Source: Tissierellales bacterium (GTDB taxonomy: Bacteria > Bacillota > Clostridia > Tissierellales > JASKZW01). Taken from it: a stretch of 12,170 nucleotides of DNA. Position 1 is the first letter of the stretch. The number at the start of each line of letters is the position of its first letter. The position numbers were made by a program, and so were the translations under genes. The stretch lies in contig JASLIL010000069.1 of assembly GCA_030152145.1 (NCBI GenBank), forward strand, positions 1 through 12,170, given 5' to 3'. The notes under the pieces are model-generated. The model did no database searches. It saw nothing but the letters and a program-made list of their open reading frames with translations, and was not told the origin of the DNA. Of this stretch, positions 1 through 6,855 are shown piece by piece.

Positions 1-244
1 CTATAAAAGAATCTTCACAAAAATAGTTGTACCGGATAACATCTGAGCGATGATAGTCTATTTCTGTGATTATAAACTCATAATATTTACTATGTTCATC
101 TTTATATACTATTCTAAAATACTTTTCATATTTCCTATCACTTTCAAACTCTAATGTCCTTATATTATTTAGAGGTTCAATAAATCTTACATCCACATCT
201 ATAGAATCTATTTGTTCTTCATTTCTGTTATAAACCCAAATCAT
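1..244 (-). CDS. Tal-like tail protein (Prophage_tail / tail endopeptidase family), N-terminal part only
   Basis: From the ATG at 242-244 the frame is open to the left edge for 81 codons, starting MIWVYNRNEEQIDSIDVDV and continuing with RFIEPLNNIRTLEFESD, a strand-rich YFRIVYKDEHSKYYEFIITE segment, and RYNYFCEDSFI at the edge. This order of short strands ending in a Y-x-x-x-C-E-x-S segment is that of the N-terminal hub domain of Tal (tail-associated) proteins, which follow Dit in siphophages of Gram-positive hosts. These trimerise under the Dit ring and often carry a cell-wall hydrolase or fibre farther on. It overlaps the Dit stop by four bases and has AGAGAGG upstream. Any C-terminal enzyme domain is outside the window, so the full function is not visible. 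Confidence 0.72.
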   Translation of the reverse strand, partial: MIWVYNRNEEQIDSIDVDVRFIEPLNNIRTLEFESDRKYEKYFRIVYKDEHSKYYEFIITEIDYHRSDVIRYNYFCEDSFI

Positions 245-930
245 AAATAAACCTCTCTAACCTCTACATGTCCATCAGAATTACTTTCTATAGTTATTAA
301 TTCATTATTATCAAGTTCAAAATAATCACTGTCTAAAGTTACGGGAACATATTTTCCATCCTGGACTACCAACCTATTTTTCATATCAATAATTACTTCT
401 TTGTTCTCAATATAATTATCAATTTCAATTTTTTTATCTTTATATTTTACTAAAATAGAATCGGTAGATCCTTTAACCTTTATAATTATTTCATCGGTCG
501 GAAGCGTACCTTTTAATGAAAAAACTTCCCCAAAATTTATCCTTTTAACTCCCGACATCCATCTACCATCTATAATAATAAAAATAATTTTCATATAAGC
601 TGTATTTCCATAAACCTCATAATCAATATCATCTAATATGGCCCAAGCATATCTGTTATTTAATTGAAGTAATTTAGGGTCTTCTGAGTATAAAAGACTA
701 ACTATCCTCCTTACTTCAGTTTCTATTTTTCTTGGATTCCACGTATTATCTATCATTCTAAAATTAATTGTGACAGGTTTATTAGTATATTTTCTACCTT
801 TATAAATGGGTGGTTTCTTTGCTCTGTCCTCAAACAATAATTCCGATGAAAAAGGAGGATAGTACGCTTTTTCTACTATTCCATATCTAGATATCTCATG
901 TCTATCAAATACAAATTTTTGGCCTAGCAT
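241..930 (-). CDS. Distal tail protein (Dit, Sipho_tail family)
   Basis: This 229-residue protein should form the hexameric hub at the tail tip linking the tube to the Tal/receptor-binding parts. The N-terminal half fits the Dit core: KFVFDRHEISRYGIVEKAYY, then GRKYTNKPVTINFRMI, a helix with ETEVRRIVSLL, the EDPKLLQLNNRYAWAILDD segment, and NTAYMKIIFIIIDG. The C-terminal half is strand-rich (DEIIIKVKGSTDSILVKY, KEVIIDMKNRLVVQ), as in the galectin-like domain. GGAGG lies eight bases before the ATG and overlaps the end of the tape-measure gene. The stop overlaps the next ATG by four bases. Length is typical for a Dit without large carbohydrate-binding insertions, so host binding is probably done by later genes. 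Confidence 0.85.
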   Translation of the reverse strand: MLGQKFVFDRHEISRYGIVEKAYYPPFSSELLFEDRAKKPPIYKGRKYTNKPVTINFRMIDNTWNPRKIETEVRRIVSLLYSEDPKLLQLNNRYAWAILDDIDYEVYGNTAYMKIIFIIIDGRWMSGVKRINFGEVFSLKGTLPTDEIIIKVKGSTDSILVKYKDKKIEIDNYIENKEVIIDMKNRLVVQDGKYVPVTLDSDYFELDNNELITIESNSDGHVEVREVYL

Positions 931-931
931 A

Positions 932-3900
932 CTAATAACCTCCTTGTCTTGCCGTTCTCAATTGCCTTCTTTGTAATTCCTTATCAACTGTTGGAGCTAC
1001 TTCATGAGCGATCTGTTTTCCATCTACAACAAATATATTCTGAATAACTGGTTGTTGATTTAAAGCTTTACTCTTATCCATAGCATCAGCCATCAATGCA
1101 GGCAGCTTATTTAAAGGCATAATAGCCTCTCCTCCAGTTGAAGGTTCACCAACTCCTTGTAAGCCCGCCATAGTTGGTAATATTGTAGGTTGTTTAAAAA
1201 TTCCTCCTAGTCTATTCCAACTTACACTAAATGATGGATAGGGAACTCCCAAGACCCCTGTTTTTTTCTCTACGGAAATTTTAGGTAATTTAGGCTGTGG
1301 TAATTTCCATTCAAAGTCAAAAGCTCCTTTTAACTTTGATAACCATCCCCCCATTCCAGTCCAGGCCCCCTTAACACTATCTACAATAGAGGTTTTAATA
1401 TCTCCCCACTTAGATGATGTAGTTGTTAATGCTTCTGACCAAGCAGTACTTATTTTGTTTTTTATTTGTCCAGTCTTCTCAGAAACACTTGTATGGGCAT
1501 CAGATATACTCTTACTTACACCATCTTTAATATTTGTCCATGCTGTTTTAGTATTATTTAAACCATCACTCCAAGCATTTTTCATATTTCCAGTAATTTC
1601 ATTAAAAGTTCTTGAGGTATTATTTTTAAATACTTGCCACTTGTTTAGTACCTCTCCAGTCTCCCAGTTAACTTTATCAACATGTTCGGTCGCTTGTTTT
1701 TGAGCAGCCGTAACCACATCATTGTGCATTGATTTAGCTTCCTGAACAGAACCATCTCTTTGTTTTTTAGCTTCCTCAATTATCTTGTTAGCTGTCTTTT
1801 CTGCCTCTGCTCCACCTCTGGCTCTTATCTGCTCAGCTAATCTTATACGCTCATTATATTCTTCTTCTGCTTGTTCAATTGTCTTATCCCTTTGATCAGC
1901 TGATTGTTTAACAACCTCAGCAGCCGTTTGGGCACTTAGCTCACTCGAACTGTCTTTAATTCTTTGCATTATTACTTTCTGCTCTGCTTCACTTTCAGTT
2001 AAAGCCGTAACAGCATGCTCTTTCATAGTATTTTGATGTTTCTTTATTTCTTCTGTCTCCGCTTTAGTTAACGCTCTTTTTTCCAAACTAGCTTTCTCAT
2101 AGATAGATTTAATTGCCTCATTAGCATTTTCTAAATCATCCTGTTGATCCCTAAGGGCTTGTTGTGACATTGTTATCATATCTTGCAATTCCCCCTCAGT
2201 GATTTGCTTATTGTTAGAATACATGTCCCTTAATATTTGTTCTGTACTTTGATATTGTTCTTCATAGCTAGCATCTATTTGTTCTTTCATTTGATTGTGG
2301 CTTTCTATCATCTCAGTGGCCATCTCTTTAGTGATAGCAACTTGATTTATAGATAATCTATCTAGTGAAGCAATCGTTTCTTGTTCTAGTTCTAACCATC
2401 CTCCTAAAACTTTTTCAGTCGTTGATGAAACTCCGTCCCCAAACAGTTCCACATCAAGAGAACTCTCTAAGGCTGTTTTACCTAATTTATAAGCTCCATA
2501 TCCAGCGGCTCCCAATGCGGCTATCCAAGGTGCTGACACCGCTAATGTCTTCCCAAATCCGGCAGCTAATGCTCCTATTCCCTTAGCTCCTCCAGCAGCT
2601 GCCCCAGCACTACCTACACCTCCTAAGGTTGAAGTTAATCCTCCAAGTGTTTTTATCCCGCCTGCTATACTAGAGAAAAAACTTCCTCCTAGTTTTAAAA
2701 GTGTTCCTGTTCCAGAAACAAGTTTACCCCCAACTAATAATAGTGGTCCTGCGGCTGCTACAATTCCTGCTATCTTGATAATAAGCTCTTTAGTACTATC
2801 ATCTAGGTTTATAAACTTATCAACTAATTCTTGTGCCTTACCTATAAGTTCTGCTAAAGCCGGCTTTAGTTGATCGTATATTTGTAATCCCAATTCTTGC
2901 ATAGCTGACTTTAAAGCTTCCATACTACCATGATTATTATCCATCATTATTTTTGCTTGTGTAGACAATGCTCCTGATGAGTTTTCAATAGAGTCTTTAA
3001 GTTCCCCATACTCATCTCCTAAACCTTCAAGTAATAACTTAAATGTTGATAAGTGATTTCGTCCTACTAACATTGTTAGTAAAGTATTTTTCTGTTCTTC
3101 ATCCATACCTTTAGTGGCGTTCATTACATCAAATAATACAGCTTCAACTCCTCTAAATTTCCCTTCTGAGTCATAAGCCTCCACTCCTAATTGCTCTAAA
3201 GCTTTAGCTGATGTTTTAGTTGATCCTGTTAGATTAGTCATAATGGAGTTCATAGCAGTACCTGCTTCACTCCCCTTTTTACCTCTATTGGCTAAAACTC
3301 CAAGCATAGCTGCTGATTCTTCTGTAGCAACATTAAAGTCTTTAAAGTTTCCTGCCGCTCTAACATATGCCTCCATCAATTGGTCAGCTGATGTATTTGA
3401 TTCTGATTGAGCCACTATTACCTTATCTAAATAAGATTCTAAGTCTTGTACTTCAATTCCTAATCCAGCCATTGAGTCTGTTACTAAATCTGATGCCTTA
3501 GCCAAATCCATATTAGCAGCTTCTGATAATCTTAAAATGGGTTCTAGCCCTTGTACTGACGTATCTACATCCCATCCCGCTAATGCCATGTATTTTAAGG
3601 CTTCTGCCGCTTCTTTAGAGGACTTTGATGTCTTTGCTCCCATTTCCCTGGCAGCCCCTTCAAGTTTCTTAAAATCACTACCTGTGGCTCCTGTAAGAGC
3701 TTGAACTTCACTCATAGCAAACTCAAAGTCCATACCTAATTTACTTACAGCTCCACCTGTAGCAACTATAGGAGCTGTTAATTTTAAAGACATAGATTTA
3801 CCTATGTCTTGCATCTTATCTCCTGTTTTTTTAAGGTGATCTCCTGCTTTATTTAATTCATCTCCAAGTAGTTTTAATTTATCAGTATTGTTAAAAATTG

Positions 3901-4258
3901 CCTTATCGACTTCTGATAACTGCCCCTTAAATGTCTTTAATAAAGATTCCGTATCTACTATTTCTCTTCTTAAAGCTTGGTACTGTTCAGAATTCTTATC
4001 AATACCTTTAGCGTCCATATCTGCTTGTAATTCTTTCAAGGTTTTTAACTTATCATTACTCTCAGATATCCTCTTGGTTAGCACACTTTGTTTTTGTGTC
4101 AGCATCTCAACATTTTTAGGCTCAAAACGTAATAATTTATTAACATCTCTTAATTGTTTTTGGGTATCTCTAGTCTGACTATTGATACCTTTTAAGGAGG
4201 TTTCAAGCTTACTTGCATCTGCTGAAAATTCTATAGTAACCCCTCTTATTTTACTCAA
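932..4258 (-). CDS. Tail tape measure protein, TP901 type
   Basis: This 1108-residue protein should set tail length and leave the tail during DNA ejection. It starts at TTG behind a strong ribosome site. Residues about 15-150 are coiled coil (KLETSLKGINSQTRD onward). Residues about 150-470 match the PhageMin_Tail/TP901 core (LTAPIVATGGAVSKLGMDFE, ALKYMALAGWD, ANRGKKGSEAGTAMNSIM). Residues about 491-595 are a hydrophobic, Gly/Ala-rich region that could span membrane. A second, charged and Gln-rich coiled coil covers about 640-865. Trp-spaced helical repeats (WQVFKNNT, AWSDGL, AWTNI, AWSEAL, KWGDI, AWTGM) lie at 874-967. The typical end RLGGIFKQPTILP, GVGEPSTGGEAIMPLNKL is at 1016-1052. I see no peptidase or lysozyme motif. 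At roughly 0.15 nm per residue, the tail would be about 140 to 165 nm, which is an estimate. The stop is one base from the Dit start. Confidence 0.95.
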   Translation of the reverse strand: MSKIRGVTIEFSADASKLETSLKGINSQTRDTQKQLRDVNKLLRFEPKNVEMLTQKQSVLTKRISESNDKLKTLKELQADMDAKGIDKNSEQYQALRREIVDTESLLKTFKGQLSEVDKAIFNNTDKLKLLGDELNKAGDHLKKTGDKMQDIGKSMSLKLTAPIVATGGAVSKLGMDFEFAMSEVQALTGATGSDFKKLEGAAREMGAKTSKSSKEAAEALKYMALAGWDVDTSVQGLEPILRLSEAANMDLAKASDLVTDSMAGLGIEVQDLESYLDKVIVAQSESNTSADQLMEAYVRAAGNFKDFNVATEESAAMLGVLANRGKKGSEAGTAMNSIMTNLTGSTKTSAKALEQLGVEAYDSEGKFRGVEAVLFDVMNATKGMDEEQKNTLLTMLVGRNHLSTFKLLLEGLGDEYGELKDSIENSSGALSTQAKIMMDNNHGSMEALKSAMQELGLQIYDQLKPALAELIGKAQELVDKFINLDDSTKELIIKIAGIVAAAGPLLLVGGKLVSGTGTLLKLGGSFFSSIAGGIKTLGGLTSTLGGVGSAGAAAGGAKGIGALAAGFGKTLAVSAPWIAALGAAGYGAYKLGKTALESSLDVELFGDGVSSTTEKVLGGWLELEQETIASLDRLSINQVAITKEMATEMIESHNQMKEQIDASYEEQYQSTEQILRDMYSNNKQITEGELQDMITMSQQALRDQQDDLENANEAIKSIYEKASLEKRALTKAETEEIKKHQNTMKEHAVTALTESEAEQKVIMQRIKDSSSELSAQTAAEVVKQSADQRDKTIEQAEEEYNERIRLAEQIRARGGAEAEKTANKIIEEAKKQRDGSVQEAKSMHNDVVTAAQKQATEHVDKVNWETGEVLNKWQVFKNNTSRTFNEITGNMKNAWSDGLNNTKTAWTNIKDGVSKSISDAHTSVSEKTGQIKNKISTAWSEALTTTSSKWGDIKTSIVDSVKGAWTGMGGWLSKLKGAFDFEWKLPQPKLPKISVEKKTGVLGVPYPSFSVSWNRLGGIFKQPTILPTMAGLQGVGEPSTGGEAIMPLNKLPALMADAMDKSKALNQQPVIQNIFVVDGKQIAHEVAPTVDKELQRRQLRTARQGGY

Positions 4259-4266
4259 ATAACTTT

Positions 4267-4275
4267 ACCTCCTTT
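4267..4275 (-). promoter_or_regulatory. Shine-Dalgarno fixing the TTG start of the tape measure gene
   Basis: AAAGGAGGT begins directly after the chaperone-extension stop codon and ends eight bases before TTG at 4256-4258. No ATG lies in the frame nearby, so TTG is the most likely start. Confidence 0.7.
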
Positions 4276-4482
4276 CTATCCTAAAAATTTATCTATATCC
4301 TCTTGAGTTGCTTCATATATGATTTCTTCTTCCTTTTGATTGGGACTCATTCTTTTAATATAAATATCAACTAATTCTAAAAACTCTGTCATTGAAAACA
4401 TTGACATTTCATCAATAGAAAAGCCCATCTCCTTTCCCAGGATGATGGACTCTAATATCTGATTATTTTCACTTGTTGCTTT
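4276..4482 (-). CDS. gpT-like extension of the tail assembly chaperone, probably made by +1 frameshift
   Basis: After a shift at the CCC at 4484-4486, the frame encodes 68 residues: KATSENNQILESIILGKEMG, then FSIDEMSMFSMTEFLELVDI, and a charged tail ending DKFLG before TAG at 4276-4278. The fused product would be about 176 residues. The segment reads like a gpT/GT C-terminal part, with a helix, a G-x-S-x-D-E-M turn and a second helix, and it fills the whole space up to the tape measure. In other phages the GT fusion binds the tape measure and is made in small amounts relative to G. Independent initiation is possible at internal ATGs, for example MGF or MSM, but the AAAGGAG upstream is too close to the first and far from the others. 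The reading frame is observed; the shift is inferred. Confidence 0.65.
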   Translation of the reverse strand, partial: KATSENNQILESIILGKEMGFSIDEMSMFSMTEFLELVDIYIKRMSPNQKEEEIIYEATQEDIDKFLG

Positions 4483-4807
4483 TGGGCAATGTTTCTTCTG
4501 GTTTTCTTGCCCTTGTACTGGGTAAATAAGAATAAATTGCCTGACTTGTTATTTCATCTATATATTCCAATGCATCAAAGTCTTCTCCTAATTGAAGTAA
4601 AAAGCCTTCAAATGTTGTCTTTTTATTACTACCTGTCATAACAAAAAGTATTCTCAATAATGTTAATGAATCTGGCCTAATAGTACCGTTATCGTATAAA
4701 TTATATAGATCTACCGTTAAACTTCTATTAAAAGCTTGTTCATAAATTAATAACCCTATATTTCCTTTATTGTAATCTATTCTCACTTCTTCTCCATTTA
4801 TTAACAT
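4469..4807 (-). CDS. Tail assembly chaperone, gpG-like product (unshifted)
   Basis: This 112-residue protein lies exactly between the tail-tube and tape-measure genes, the place of lambda gpG-type chaperones. These coat the tape measure and recruit tube subunits, and are absent from the finished virion. It has a strand-rich start (MLINGEEVRIDYNKGNIGLLIYEQ), then largely helical sequence. AGGAGG lies six bases before the ATG. In its last part the +1 frame is also open, from 4548 on, and continues past the TGA at 4469-4471 into a separate 68-codon extension. This arrangement marks G/GT chaperone pairs. Two of its four Pro codons are CCC (codons 96 and 108), and both fall in the overlap. Function is assigned from position and the overlap rather than from strong sequence motifs. 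Confidence 0.82.
   Translation of the reverse strand: MLINGEEVRIDYNKGNIGLLIYEQAFNRSLTVDLYNLYDNGTIRPDSLTLLRILFVMTGSNKKTTFEGFLLQLGEDFDALEYIDEITSQAIYSYLPSTRARKPEETLPKSNK
4480..4486 (-). other. Candidate +1 programmed frameshift site (CCC AAA A)
   Basis: In the chaperone frame the sequence reads TTG CCC AAA AGC, with the stop TGA four codons after the CCC AAA pair. A proline tRNA with anticodon UGG reading CCC could slide one base forward onto CCA, with full pairing, and continue as AAA GCA ACA in the frame of the downstream extension. The -1 frame closes within 13 codons, so only +1 (or -2) reaches the extension. A second CCC A lies at 4519-4522 inside the same overlap and cannot be excluded as the site. 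No strong downstream hairpin was found by eye. Confidence 0.5.
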
Positions 4808-4817
4808 ATATTACCTC

Positions 4818-5393
4818 CTAAGCCTCTGGCCCTTTACCTGGGATTGGAACCTCTTTATAAAAGCTGTCATATATAGCATCATCTTCATACGCTGAAGCTT
4901 TAACCCTAAATTTACCACCTAATTCCATAGGCATTATCGTTATTGGTAAAGTGTCAGTTGATGGATCAGTTGACTCTGCTTTAGTATTGTTTTCTTCACC
5001 AGGCCTTCCTGCTGATACCTTATAAAATACATTTCTTCTTTTTTTAGAATCTCCTTTTATTTCATATAAAAGAGCAAATTCTTTTGATATTGCATCAGAG
5101 TTTTCTATTAATAAACCTGTTACCTCATCTTTCTCATATCCTAATACATCCACTTTAAATTCATCAGTTAAGATAGCTACTTCTAAATCTCCAGTGTATC
5201 CATTATTACTTTGTGAATTATAATAAACTGTATCGTCTGCATAGAATGGATTTGAATCACCTTCTGGTGACGTTGATAACGTTACACCGCCTGGTATTCT
5301 TTTAGGCTTTCCAAACTCTCCTGATTCTTCTATTAATGCGTAATGTACATTTGATAAACCAAACTTTATTTTATTATTGTTTTTTTCTGTCAT
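4818..5393 (-). CDS. Major tail (tube) protein, phi13 type
   Basis: This 191-residue protein should polymerise into the hexameric rings of the non-contractile tail tube. It matches the phi13-type major tail family in layout: KIKFGLSNVHYALIEE near the start, then PGGVTLSTSPEGDSNPFYADD, NNGYTGDLEVAILTDEF, VDVLGYEKDEVTGLLIEN, and KEFALLYEIKGDSKKRRNVFYKVSAGRP, followed by strand-rich sequence near the C-terminus. There is no extra Ig-like domain; the protein ends shortly after the core. The ATG overlaps the gp10-like stop by one base and has a GGAGGG site five bases upstream. A high expression level is expected for a tube protein but cannot be read from the sequence. Confidence 0.92.
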   Translation of the reverse strand: MTEKNNNKIKFGLSNVHYALIEESGEFGKPKRIPGGVTLSTSPEGDSNPFYADDTVYYNSQSNNGYTGDLEVAILTDEFKVDVLGYEKDEVTGLLIENSDAISKEFALLYEIKGDSKKRRNVFYKVSAGRPGEENNTKAESTDPSTDTLPITIMPMELGGKFRVKASAYEDDAIYDSFYKEVPIPGKGPEA

Positions 5394-5776
5394 TATTTCC
5401 CTCCTAGTCTGCTGACTATTTTCTTTTCAAACTCATTTATTCCTTTTTCTTCTGCTGGCTCTATATGTGGTATCGCTCTTGTTCTTCCATAAGTTCCAGA
5501 CTTATTTCTAATTACATGTCCTTTCTCTAGTAGATGTGTCAACGATGGTTTAGTATTATAAACTACATACTGATTTGACATTCTTCCAGAGATTGTTTTT
5601 ACTTTCCAACTTCTAGCATATTTGCCTTTATTTTTGGGTGAAGTTACCTTCAATTCCTCAGCCGTCTTTGTGGCCGTTTCTTTGGCTATTAAGTCAGCTT
5701 CTTTTTTTACTTCATCTGTGTATTCAGATAATATCTTTTCAACACTATTAGATAGCTCATCTATGCCTATTTTCAT
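5393..5776 (-). CDS. HK97 gp10-like tail/neck protein
   Basis: This 127-residue protein has the hallmarks of the HK97-gp10 family: an N-terminal helix of alternating charged residues, VTSPKNKGKYARSWKVK (44-60), a strand YVVYNTKPSLTHLLEKGH (70-87), and a basic glycine-containing loop ending in IPHIEPAEEKGINEFEKKI (102-120). Members lie between the head-closure and tail-tube genes and are thought to act in head-tail joining or tail completion; the biochemical role is not well fixed. The ATG follows the preceding TAA directly with a modest TAGGTGAT site. The stop overlaps the major tail ATG by one base, and its last codons contain that gene's GGAGGG ribosome site. Confidence 0.86.
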   Translation of the reverse strand: MKIGIDELSNSVEKILSEYTDEVKKEADLIAKETATKTAEELKVTSPKNKGKYARSWKVKTISGRMSNQYVVYNTKPSLTHLLEKGHVIRNKSGTYGRTRAIPHIEPAEEKGINEFEKKIVSRLGGK

Positions 5777-6088
5777 TTAATCACCTACATAATAATAAAT
5801 TAAGAAAATTTTACCATCCTCTAAGTCTATGTCCTCAGACTTTTCATAGATGAAACCATTTTCTAAAAGACCTTTTTCTAAGTTATCCTCTAGTTTTTCA
5901 TTTTTTCTATTGAAATAATACTCGATGATATATTTGTTTTTCTTAAAGTAAATAGTATCATCTGCTTTTACTGTATTTTGGCCATCTCCTCTATATACTA
6001 TAAAAGGAGGATCTTCTTTAAAATTATTAACATTGTAAACAACAGGTATATCTATGCTCTTTTTTAAGCTTTCAAAAAATGTACTCAT
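5777..6088 (-). CDS. Probable tail terminator / tail completion protein
   Basis: This 103-residue acidic protein begins MSTFFESLKKSIDIPVVYNV and continues with DPPFIVYRGDGQNTVKADDT, a YIIEYYF strand, a helix with EDNLEKGLLENGF, and a final IFLIYYYV strand. This strand-helix-strand layout, with an N-terminal helix, P-P-x-I-V-Y and A-D-D-x-x-Y, is that of the small tail-terminator-like proteins of Gram-positive siphophages. These cap the tail tube and join it to the head. An AGGAG site lies in the end of the preceding gene, and the stop abuts the next ATG with no gap. In many related operons the terminator comes after the gp10-like gene, whereas here it comes before. The call rests on fold-like pattern and position, so other neck roles remain possible. 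Confidence 0.6.
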   Translation of the reverse strand: MSTFFESLKKSIDIPVVYNVNNFKEDPPFIVYRGDGQNTVKADDTIYFKKNKYIIEYYFNRKNEKLEDNLEKGLLENGFIYEKSEDIDLEDGKIFLIYYYVGD

Positions 6089-6408
6089 GACTTATCTCCT
6101 ACTGTTATTTCTAATAAAAAATCATCCACTAGATAAGTTCTAATAACATCAAATTCTTTATTGTTATAAATAACCTTTTCTTCTCCCTCATATTCAAAGT
6201 TATTAATAGTAATCTCATAAGCAAGAGACAGTCCCTTATTTCCAGCTGAATAAAAACTGTCTCTTCCTATAGAATTAACATTACAAAATATCTCTTTATA
6301 TCTTTTATCTATAATCTCATTGCCATACTCATCTACTTTTCTGTTCTTGTATTTTACCAAAGTAACTACATCATCAAATGTTTTCTTATTTGCTTTTTTA
6401 TATCTCAT
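6085..6408 (-). CDS. Head closure / head-tail joining protein (stopper, SPP1 gp16-like)
   Basis: This 107-residue, beta-rich protein has the features of Phage_H_T_join stoppers: an N-terminal strand segment DDVVTLVKYKNRKVDEYGNE, a central region with the YKEIFCNVNSIGRDSFY pattern, then YEITINNFEYEGEEKVIYNN and the near-terminal EFDVIRTYLVDDFLLEITV. Such proteins close the DNA channel after packaging and form the docking surface for the tail. It starts inside the connector gene behind a GGTGGTGAG site, and its TGA overlaps the next ATG by four bases. Confidence is good for the family and moderate for its precise place in the neck. Confidence 0.78.
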   Translation of the reverse strand: MRYKKANKKTFDDVVTLVKYKNRKVDEYGNEIIDKRYKEIFCNVNSIGRDSFYSAGNKGLSLAYEITINNFEYEGEEKVIYNNKEFDVIRTYLVDDFLLEITVGDKS

Positions 6409-6661
6409 TTGAACTCACCACCAAATTATGAAGTCGCCATTGTAAATGTCTAGGCATTCCTGATGATTCTCCTTTGTTAGAATATCTATACTCTGCATAA
6501 TCAACTAAAAACATTAAATGAGTTGAATTACTCTCATCTAAATTAATCTTTTGTTGGTCAATCAACTCTTCTTTTATTGAATCTATAATTGCATTTAAAT
6601 AGGCATCTCTTTTATCTGTAGAGATGCCTAGTCTTAATTTTAATAATTCAAGAGTGTTCAT
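6398..6661 (-). CDS. Head-tail connector (HK97 gp6-like / Phage_connect_1-type adaptor)
   Basis: This 87-residue, mostly helical protein begins MNTLELLKLRLGIST, then DKRDAYLNAIIDSIKEEL and a HLMFLVDYAEYRYSNKGE segment ending in MPRHLQWRLHNLV. This is the pattern of gp6-like adaptors, which form a ring under the portal and extend the DNA channel. An AAGGGGTGA site lies upstream of the ATG. The 3' end overlaps the next gene by 11 bases. Size and place (after the capsid gene, before the closure protein) agree with the call. Function is assigned by family resemblance and synteny. Confidence 0.8.
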   Translation of the reverse strand: MNTLELLKLRLGISTDKRDAYLNAIIDSIKEELIDQQKINLDESNSTHLMFLVDYAEYRYSNKGESSGMPRHLQWRLHNLVVSSNEI

Positions 6662-6672
6662 GTTCTCACCCC

Positions 6673-6846
6673 TTATTTCTTGTCCTTTTCTTTAACCTCT
6701 TCCAGCCAAGGACCTTTACCCCAATTATCTATCAAAGTTTTGTTTATCTCCTCAAATCTTTCCTTGCTACAGATAAACAAATCTCCTTCCTCTCTAATAA
6801 CATTGTCTTTTAAGTCTCTAAATTTCTTTAAAGTTTTTACTTTCAT
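6673..6846 (-). CDS. Small 57-residue protein of unknown function between capsid and connector genes
   Basis: This ORF is easily overlooked because of its size. It runs from an ATG at 6844-6846 to a TAA at 6673-6675 and encodes MKVKTLKKFRDLKDNVIREE, then a GDLFICSKERFEEINKTL core and a WGKGPWLEEVKEKDKK tail. AGGAG lies six bases upstream and overlaps the capsid stop codon, so it is coupled to capsid translation. The next gene starts 11 bases after it. The layout (short strand, D-rich loop, GD-F-x-C/V-S-KERFEEIN, then a Trp-rich end) resembles small hypothetical proteins that many Firmicute phages encode just after the major capsid gene. I know no established function for them. It fills exactly the gap between its neighbours on the coding strand, which supports it as a real gene. 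A head accessory or assembly role is only a guess from position. Confidence 0.82.
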   Translation of the reverse strand: MKVKTLKKFRDLKDNVIREEGDLFICSKERFEEINKTLIDNWGKGPWLEEVKEKDKK

Positions 6847-6855
6847 ATATCTCTC

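Noticed and set aside
1455..4178. Plus-strand ORFs at 1455-1703, 2365-2586 and 3888-4178 opposite the tape measure
   Set aside because: Their low-complexity Leu/Ser/Phe compositions are those of complements of Lys/Glu/Ala-rich coiled coil; no ribosome sites or domains support them.
4259..4275. Transcription terminator between chaperone and tape measure genes
   Set aside because: The short gap is filled by the tape-measure ribosome site, and no inverted repeat is present; no clear hairpin-plus-T terminator was seen anywhere in the window by eye.
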